From RUG11783 sp964599695 (GTDB lineage: Bacteria > Bacillota > Clostridia > Oscillospirales > Ruminococcaceae), in contig CAZRGP010000006.1 of the NCBI GenBank assembly GCA_964599695.1, forward strand, positions 39,377 to 103,376: a stretch of DNA of 64,000 bases, given 5' to 3'. The notes beneath the pieces are model-generated. The model was given only the letters and a program-made list of their open reading frames with translations, did no database searches and was not told the origin of the DNA. A program made the translations under genes and the position numbers. Position 1 is the stretch's first letter; each line of letters opens with the position of its first letter. Shown here piece by piece: positions 58,267 to 64,000 of this stretch.

Positions 58267-60501
58267 ATGACAGACACCAAAGCCAAAAACAGATACAGTT
58301 ACGGTCTCGATCTGCTGCGCCTTCTCAGCACAGCGGCGGTTCTCGTTTACCACCTGGATCCGGACTGCATTCCAGGCGGATACCTTGCGGTATGCTCTTT
58401 TCTTGTGCTGCATGGCTATCTTTTCGTCCTCTCTTTCCTGAAAAATGAAAAACCATCCCTCATCCGTCATTATCTGAAGCGCCTGCGGCGCCTTTATCTT
58501 CCCATGGCGGTTACTGTTGCCGTCACTGTTCTCTCTTTGAGACTGGCGCCGGACGTTGTCTGGATCAATGAGAAACCCGAGACCATGAGTGTTCTTACCG
58601 CCTGGAACAACTGGTGGCAGATCAGCGCGGGCCAATCCTATTTTGCCAGGCTGACGGATTCCCCGTTCACCCACATGTGGTATCTTTCCCTCCTGCTTCA
58701 GGAGGAGCTTGTTCTCCCGTTCGTCTGCCTGATCTATTCAAAACTGAGAGACCGTTTCGGTTTTGCCCCGGTCTGGATCCCGTTTGTGATCCAGACGGCC
58801 GCTGCAGCCGCTATACTTCCTCGTTTCGTTTCCCTGGGTTACCCGGATATGAGGGTCTACTACGGAACAGATGCCCGCATGTTCTCCACTATGTTCGGTA
58901 TGGCTCTCGCATTTCTCCACCGGGAAAAGCCGCGCAGCTGCCCGTACTTTATGAAGAAAGGGCCGCTGTCGGTTCTTTTGTTCGCTGCAGGAACAGGGGC
59001 GCTGGCTTATCTTTGCTTCACAGTCTCCCCGGAACATCCCTTGTTCCCTATCGGTTTCCTGCTCTCTTCCCTGCTCACCCTTCCTGTCATCTCGGTGTCC
59101 ACCTATGATGAGGCACCGATTTCCCGCGTCCTCTCCATCCCTGCGATACGGTATCTGTCCTCTTTCACGTATGAGGTGTATCTTGTTCACTACCCGCTGC
59201 TCTTTTTTGCCGCACATTATCGCGAAGTGAAGGGTCTGATACTTGTACTCTATTTTCTGACCGTTTTCGCGTTTTCCATCCTCCTGCACTTTTCGATGGA
59301 CATCCGTTTCTCTTTCGACAGGAAACACCTGGCTCCAAACCTCGCCAGGATTCTCCTTCTTATTCCACTTCTGTATGCTGTCCTTCTGGGATGTATGGAC
59401 ATACATGCCGCACAGGATCATACCCAGGAGATGCTGGAACTCGAGAGGCAATTGGAAGAGAATGCACGGCTTCTGGAAGAGCACCAGAAAGAATACGCGG
59501 AAAAACAGGAGGCGGAAGCTGCCTATCTCAGCGATCCCCTTTCCTTTTCCGCAGAAGTAGATGCCGCTCACATGCACATCACCGGGATCGGTGATTCTGT
59601 GATGCTCGGTGCGCTTCGGACACTTTATGACACATTCCCGAACGGGGATTTTGATGCCCAGCAAAACCGCTCACACTACCCCGTGATGAAGATCGTGAAG
59701 GAAAGAAACCGCGACGGATCCCTGGGCAATCCCATCGTCATCGGCATCGGGACCAACAACACTCTGCCGATCGATGACCTCCGGACCATTGTCACCGACT
59801 GCGGAGAACGGGACATCTTCTGGATCACCACGACGAATGACTGGCAGTTTAAAAATAACGATACCATTCGGCAGCTTGGTGAAGAGTTTTCCAACGTGAC
59901 CGTGATCGACTGGGAAGAGATCTCCAAACCTCACGGAGAATACTTTTATTCCGATGGAATCCACCTGACAGAGGACGGCCGCCGGGCATACACGGACATC
60001 ATCCTCCATGCGATCGAAGAACGATACGGATCCTTTCTGTCAGAACAGCTGCGGCAGGAACAGCTGGAAAAGCGAATCCTCGGAATCGGGGGATCATGGC
60101 TCATGGCCTCAGCAAGCGGGATCCAGGAGTCTCTGGATGACTGCGTCGTCCTGGCATCCGAAAAACCGGACGCCGATCTGTGCGTGAAGGAGATCCAGAC
60201 TATGAGGGAACGTGGTCTTCTGCCGCAAAAAGTCTTCATCGCAGTCGGAAACAGCGAAGAAGACATCCGCCTTTTTGACGCGGTTCTGCCGGTACTGGAT
60301 GGTTGCGATATTCTTCTTGTCACATTGTCCGGCTCTCCTGCACCTGACGAAGTCTACGACATCGATCAGCTAAGCTGGGGTATATCCTACAATCAGTACC
60401 CGGAATACTTCCTGGCGGACCGTATACATCTCAGCGCGCAAGGTGTTTCCGCTCTTTCCTCCTTCCTTCTGCAGGCTGTCAGAACGAAATGGGCTCCATA
60501 G
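58267..60501 (+). CDS. Membrane acyltransferase (OatA-like) with two SGNH domains
   Basis: A 744-residue O-acyltransferase. The acyltransferase-3 domain (residues about 10-375) has some ten helices, the catalytic-type YGLDLLRLLSTAAVLVYHL start and R/E-rich loops. A coiled-coil linker (about 385-420) leads to an SGNH domain with GDS (D443-S444), GIGTNN (N497) and DGIH (D563, H566). A second, related domain follows: GGS (S610), AVGNSEED (N662) and DRIH (D718, H721). It lacks the Asp of the GDS motif. Such proteins O-acetylate peptidoglycan or surface glycans outside the cell. Two SGNH domains in one chain is unusual. Confidence 0.88.
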   Translation: MTDTKAKNRYSYGLDLLRLLSTAAVLVYHLDPDCIPGGYLAVCSFLVLHGYLFVLSFLKNEKPSLIRHYLKRLRRLYLPMAVTVAVTVLSLRLAPDVVWINEKPETMSVLTAWNNWWQISAGQSYFARLTDSPFTHMWYLSLLLQEELVLPFVCLIYSKLRDRFGFAPVWIPFVIQTAAAAAILPRFVSLGYPDMRVYYGTDARMFSTMFGMALAFLHREKPRSCPYFMKKGPLSVLLFAAGTGALAYLCFTVSPEHPLFPIGFLLSSLLTLPVISVSTYDEAPISRVLSIPAIRYLSSFTYEVYLVHYPLLFFAAHYREVKGLILVLYFLTVFAFSILLHFSMDIRFSFDRKHLAPNLARILLLIPLLYAVLLGCMDIHAAQDHTQEMLELERQLEENARLLEEHQKEYAEKQEAEAAYLSDPLSFSAEVDAAHMHITGIGDSVMLGALRTLYDTFPNGDFDAQQNRSHYPVMKIVKERNRDGSLGNPIVIGIGTNNTLPIDDLRTIVTDCGERDIFWITTTNDWQFKNNDTIRQLGEEFSNVTVIDWEEISKPHGEYFYSDGIHLTEDGRRAYTDIILHAIEERYGSFLSEQLRQEQLEKRILGIGGSWLMASASGIQESLDDCVVLASEKPDADLCVKEIQTMRERGLLPQKVFIAVGNSEEDIRLFDAVLPVLDGCDILLVTLSGSPAPDEVYDIDQLSWGISYNQYPEYFLADRIHLSAQGVSALSSFLLQAVRTKWAP

Positions 60502-60526
60502 GTACTGTCCACAATGTCATAAATAA

Positions 60527-60535
60527 TGGTATTAT
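60527..60535 (+). promoter_or_regulatory. Extended -10 promoter of nucleotidase paralogue 2
   Basis: TGG followed by TATTAT (60530-60535), about 55 bases before the ATG at 60590; no clear -35. Confidence 0.45.
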
Positions 60536-60589
60536 TGTATATATTTCTGTCTGAGACGAAATCGCGCTAATGCGGCAGGAGGAAATAGT

Positions 60590-62044
60590 ATGACGCATCT
60601 CACCATCCTTCACAATAACGACATGCACGGAGACTGGCTTCCCCAGGATGTAAAAGGGGTATCCACTGGCGGCCTCCCGATGCTTGCGGGCTACCTTAAC
60701 GCGGTCAGAAAAGAGAATCCGAACACGCTTTATGCCATTGCGGGAGACATGTTCCGAGGCTCCATCATTGATCAGGAATATCTGGGCATGTCAACGATCG
60801 ATATGATCAATATGCTGCATCCGGATGTAGTCGCTTTGGGAAATCACGAGGTGGACTACGGTCTTGCCCACCTCCTCTTTCTGGAAAAATGCTCTTACTT
60901 CCCCATCGTCAACTCTGATCTCTTTGTCACCACCAACAACAAGAGGATCTTTACCCCGTACCTCAAAATGGAGGTAGACGGCATCAAGATCATGTTCCTC
61001 GCAATCCTCACCAATGAAGTCCTGGCAACCACCAAGAGTGAAAAGGTCATCGGTTCTTTCGTCAACATGAAGAACGCCAGGAAAGAGATCGGGGTCATCT
61101 GTGATAACTACAAGCGCGGCGACACAGATCTCGTGATCCTTCTCACCCACATCGGCCTGGAGAATGATATCCATCTTGCGGAACAGCTGGATCCCAACTG
61201 GGGGATCGACCTCATTATCGGCGGCCATTCGCACACTTATATGGAAGAACCGGTGATCGTCAACGGAATCCCGATCGTTCAGGCTTATACCGGGACCGAT
61301 TATATCGGCAGATTCGATATTGATTTTGATGAGGAAAACAAAGTCATCAGCGACTGGAGCTGGAAATGTGTTCCCGTCAATGAGAAGACCGCAAAACCCG
61401 ACAAAATGATGACGGAGATCGTGGCAGGATACAAGGATCTGACTGACCAGAAATACCATCGTGTCGTCACGAGATTCCACCGCATGCTCACGCATCCGAA
61501 GCGCAACCAGGAAACCGAGCTTGGCAATCTTTACGCAGATCTTATGGTGGAGGAGAACGGATTTGACGTCATGATGTTCGGCTCCGGATCCATACGCAAA
61601 CAACAGCTGGGTCCTGTCGTTGAATACCAGGATATTCTTGAAAACACACCCTTTGATGACAAGATCTGGCTCCTGCAGTTCACCGGCGCGCAGTTCCGCA
61701 AGGTCGTAATGTACATGCTGCGAGATGAGGCCTGGGTGGGAGATACAGAATTCTTCCAGTTCTCGAAAGGCATCCGTATCCGATACAACCGCACGACAAA
61801 GAAACTTGAGGAGTTCTCTTTCAAATGCAAGGAGATCCAGGACGACGACATTCTCATGGTCGCAATCCAGAATTACCACTACGAAAACTTTGAGACCAGT
61901 CTCGGAATTTCTCTTGAAGAGATCTCACTGAACAGGAAACCCCGTGTTGTCGCGTCCAGCGTAAACAACGTCGTAGAGGAATATTTTGCGACACATCAGG
62001 ATCTCGATGCCCGTGTGGAAGGGCGGATCGTCATCGTGGATTGA
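60590..62044 (+). CDS. Cytoplasmic 5'-nucleotidase/metallophosphatase, paralogue 2
   Basis: A 484-residue paralogue of the enzyme at 35319-36782, colinear over the whole length. Metal motifs ILHNNDMHGDW, IAGDMFRGS, GNHEVDYG, GGHSHTY and the C-terminal MMFGSGSIRKQQ are intact. No signal peptide, so probably cytoplasmic. GGAGG lies seven bases before the ATG. It lies alone between terminators; the two copies, 24 kb apart and flanked by unrelated genes, suggest an old duplication rather than a recent tandem one. Confidence 0.88.
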   Translation: MTHLTILHNNDMHGDWLPQDVKGVSTGGLPMLAGYLNAVRKENPNTLYAIAGDMFRGSIIDQEYLGMSTIDMINMLHPDVVALGNHEVDYGLAHLLFLEKCSYFPIVNSDLFVTTNNKRIFTPYLKMEVDGIKIMFLAILTNEVLATTKSEKVIGSFVNMKNARKEIGVICDNYKRGDTDLVILLTHIGLENDIHLAEQLDPNWGIDLIIGGHSHTYMEEPVIVNGIPIVQAYTGTDYIGRFDIDFDEENKVISDWSWKCVPVNEKTAKPDKMMTEIVAGYKDLTDQKYHRVVTRFHRMLTHPKRNQETELGNLYADLMVEENGFDVMMFGSGSIRKQQLGPVVEYQDILENTPFDDKIWLLQFTGAQFRKVVMYMLRDEAWVGDTEFFQFSKGIRIRYNRTTKKLEEFSFKCKEIQDDDILMVAIQNYHYENFETSLGISLEEISLNRKPRVVASSVNNVVEEYFATHQDLDARVEGRIVIVD

Positions 62045-62075
62045 CACACTTTGCGTTATACAAAACTGCCACATA

Positions 62076-62102
62076 TGGCCGCGCGACTGAGTCGCGCGGC
62101 CA
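62076..62102 (+). terminator. Hairpin terminator
   Basis: Perfect 12-bp stem TGGCCGCGCGAC / GTCGCGCGGCCA with a TGA loop; the following tail (TTCGTTATT) is moderately T-rich. Confidence 0.8.
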
Positions 62103-62137
62103 TTCGTTATTCTGCGTGGAAATCATGAGACATATAA

Positions 62138-62146
62138 TGCTATAAT
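62138..62146 (+). promoter_or_regulatory. Extended -10 promoter of pepF
   Basis: TGC followed by TATAAT (62141-62146), with a second TATAAT eight bases earlier; 33 bases before the ATG at 62180. Confidence 0.55.
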
Positions 62147-62179
62147 GACATCCGACAAACACTTTTTTGAGGTACTGCT

Positions 62180-63934
62180 ATGAATAAAGAATGGTCACTG
62201 GACAATCTGTATAAGGGGTACGATGACCCCAAATACACAAAAGATGAAGCTCGTCTCGACGAACTGATCAAAGAGATCACCGACCTGTGCTCCAACCTGA
62301 GCGGAGATCCGGCTGACGTGCTGTGCAAGGCTGTCTCTCTCAGTCAGGAACTTCACACAATAGTCACCACCCTTTTCGCTTATGCGGAACTTCGGATGTC
62401 TGTCAATACGTCCGATACAGCTTCTGCGGCTGCTGCCGGAAGACTCGCGAACAAGCTTTCCGCCATCGCCGCGCCGCAGTCCGCCCTGACAAAATATGTA
62501 GCCGGGATCGAAGATCTTCAGTCGGTCATCGACAGCAGAGACCTGCTCAAGGAACATGAATTCTATTTGAAAAACATCCGCGAGGAGGCTCAATACACCT
62601 TGTCTCCGGAAGTTGAGAAGGTCATCAGTCTTTATCGGATCAGCGGTTCTTCTGCCTGGTCGGATCTTCAGGGATACCTTACATCCACAGTTCCGGTCGA
62701 ATACGAAGGCGGGATCACCACCCTGTCCGATATCCGCAACAAAGCCTACGATCCCGACGCTTCCGTCCGCAAATCCGCATACGAAGCGGAGCTCAGATCC
62801 TATGACCGGATCAAGGACGGCATCGCCTTCTCGCTCAACTCCATCAAAATGGAAGTCATCAACAGCTGCAAGCTTCGCGGATATGAATCCCACCTGGACG
62901 AAACGCTCAAGAATGCCCACATGAAGCGTGAAACCCTGGATGCGCTCCTCACCGCGATGCAGGAGTACCTGCCTAAGTTCTGGGATTACATGAAAGCCAA
63001 GGCAAAACTTCTCGGTTACGAGAACGGCCTTCCCTTCTACGAGATGTTCGCCCCGCTGGAGGGAAATGACACCGTGTTTACCACTGAGGACGCGAAAGAC
63101 TACCTGGTAAATCTCTTCTCCACCTTTGACAAGGAAGAAACAGAGATGATTGCACGCGCGTTTGACGAATCCTGGATCGACTTCTATCCTCATGACGGAA
63201 AAGTGGGCGGTGCTTTCTGCGAGGGAATCCCCTCCATCAAGGAGAGCCGCATCCTGACCAACTTCGGAGGAACACTGGGCGATGTGGTCACCCTTGCCCA
63301 TGAGCTCGGGCACGCGTTCCACAACCACTGTCTGAAAGACAACAGCGTCCTCAATCTGGATGTATCCATGCCGGTGGCAGAAACTGCTTCCACCTTCAAC
63401 GAGGTCGTCTGCATGAACGCGGCCATCGCAGCAGAAAAAGACCCAATCGCCAAACGTGCCCTGCTGGAAAACCAGCTGAGCGATGCCAATCAGATCATCT
63501 GCGACATCTATTCCCGGTACCTGTTTGAGACTTCCGTTTTTGAGAACAGGGAAAACGAATTCATGTTCGCCGACAAACTGTGTGAGCTGATGCTCGATGC
63601 ACAGAAAAAAGCCTACGGAGACGGTCTGGATCCCAATTATCTCCACCCCTATATGTGGGCATGCAAGAGCCATTACTACAGCGGCGGGCTCAGCTTCTAC
63701 AACTTCCCCTACGCTTTCGGCGGACTATTTGCCAGAGGCCTTTACGCGAAGTATCTCCATGACGGAGAATCCTTCGTTCCGCTGTACAAAAAACTGCTTA
63801 AAGCCACGGGCACGACGACAGTTGAAGGCGCTGCCGAAGTGGCCGGTATCGATCTCACCGATGTGAACTTCTGGAGATCGTCCCTGCAGATCCTTGCGGA
63901 CGAGATCGATGAATTTATCGCTCTCTGCGGCTGA
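62180..63934 (+). CDS. pepF: Oligoendopeptidase F (M3 family)
   Basis: Cytoplasmic zinc oligopeptidase that trims peptides of about 7-17 residues. The 584-residue length fits the M3B/PepF group. The metal motif HExGH is H374-E375-L-G-H378 in TLAHELGHAFHNH, and the third ligand glutamate lies in the following SMPVAETASTFNEVV segment. The C-terminal YYSGGLSFYNFPYAFGGLFA is typical. GAGG lies eight to nine bases before the ATG. A group II intron end lies about ten bases after its stop codon on the other strand. Confidence 0.95.
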   Translation: MNKEWSLDNLYKGYDDPKYTKDEARLDELIKEITDLCSNLSGDPADVLCKAVSLSQELHTIVTTLFAYAELRMSVNTSDTASAAAAGRLANKLSAIAAPQSALTKYVAGIEDLQSVIDSRDLLKEHEFYLKNIREEAQYTLSPEVEKVISLYRISGSSAWSDLQGYLTSTVPVEYEGGITTLSDIRNKAYDPDASVRKSAYEAELRSYDRIKDGIAFSLNSIKMEVINSCKLRGYESHLDETLKNAHMKRETLDALLTAMQEYLPKFWDYMKAKAKLLGYENGLPFYEMFAPLEGNDTVFTTEDAKDYLVNLFSTFDKEETEMIARAFDESWIDFYPHDGKVGGAFCEGIPSIKESRILTNFGGTLGDVVTLAHELGHAFHNHCLKDNSVLNLDVSMPVAETASTFNEVVCMNAAIAAEKDPIAKRALLENQLSDANQIICDIYSRYLFETSVFENRENEFMFADKLCELMLDAQKKAYGDGLDPNYLHPYMWACKSHYYSGGLSFYNFPYAFGGLFARGLYAKYLHDGESFVPLYKKLLKATGTTTVEGAAEVAGIDLTDVNFWRSSLQILADEIDEFIALCG

Positions 63935-63944
63935 TCATCATCCA

Positions 63945-64000
63945 ATCGAGTAGGGGCTAACATGTAGCCCCTCTCACACCACCGTACATGCCGTTCGGCA
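63945..64000 (-). mobile_element. 3' end of a group II intron (domains VI and V, partial)
   Basis: Read on the minus strand, the edge gives the 3' half of a domain V-like hairpin: GCC-GAAC-GGC tetraloop, then ATGTACGGTGGT, then GTGTGAGAGG, and a domain VI-like hairpin GGGGCTA / TAGCCCC (63953-63971), ending CTACTCGAT at about 63945. This order and the end sequence resemble bacterial group IIC-type introns from memory. The 5' half of domain V and the rest of the element lie beyond the window. The exact splice boundary is uncertain by a few bases. Confidence 0.75.

Overview
The window looks like chromosomal DNA of a strictly anaerobic, fermentative Bacillota, probably a gut-type Clostridia or Erysipelotrichia-like lineage. 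Reasons: strong GGAGG-type ribosome binding sites, two oxygen-sensitive glycyl radical enzymes with their activases, ECF vitamin/nucleoside transporters, HPr, a CsoR/CopA copper locus, hydrogenase-type HypA/HypB maturation factors, an LdhA-type D-lactate dehydrogenase and cytoplasmic fructan hydrolases. No rRNA, tRNA, CRISPR array or phage block was seen. Species is not assigned.

Layout. 1-8.8 kb: a translationally coupled ATP-grasp / metallophosphoesterase / CYTH trio, a PrsW-like protease, an alpha/beta hydrolase with two small proteins, a membrane protein paired with an Hsp70-like membrane ATPase, and a CDF metal exporter. 8.8-18.1 kb (minus): a yjjI-yjjW-glyA operon, and an acyl-CoA synthetase / acyltransferase / AIM24-like / glmM / ECF-S operon. 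18.4-22.9 kb: two tandem hypB genes, a 929-residue Fe-S/FAD oxidoreductase and hypA, with no hydrogenase in view. 23-26 kb: copA-csoR with a textbook operator. 26-30.6 kb: a two-component system with an embedded glycosyltransferase, a 40-residue membrane ORF and a lipoprotein. 30.6-34.6 kb (minus): condensation-fold acetyltransferase, DUF6320-like protein, ECF-S and pepD.

34.8-39.5 kb: GtrA-like protein, a cytoplasmic 5'-nucleotidase-like enzyme, a GT4 glycosyltransferase and an HPr domain fused to a D-lactate dehydrogenase. 39.5-41.3 kb (minus): a self-cleaving LexA/UmuD-like repressor, a zinc-ribbon protein and three tandem paralogues of one small family, with a clear autoregulatory promoter. 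41.4-49.2 kb: a deoxynucleoside locus in which two uridine-phosphorylase-family enzymes, a complete ECF transporter and an MFS permease face deoC and a DeoR regulator across a 390-base control region rich in short repeats.

49.2-58.2 kb: a fructan-linked glycyl radical enzyme locus: GH32, SIS isomerase and pentulose/hexulose-phosphate 3-epimerase on one strand, activase, GRE and GntR-type regulator on the other, with a perfect palindrome between them, then a second GH32. 58.3-64 kb: an acyltransferase with two SGNH domains, a second 5'-nucleotidase paralogue, oligoendopeptidase F, and at the right edge the 3' end (domains V/VI) of a group II intron on the minus strand.

The most unusual items are the HPr-LdhA fusion, the fructan-linked GRE with an atypical radical motif, the LexA-like cassette with three small paralogues, and the hypB-hypB-oxidoreductase-hypA operon. 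All names rest on motif reading and remembered family features; no database search was run.
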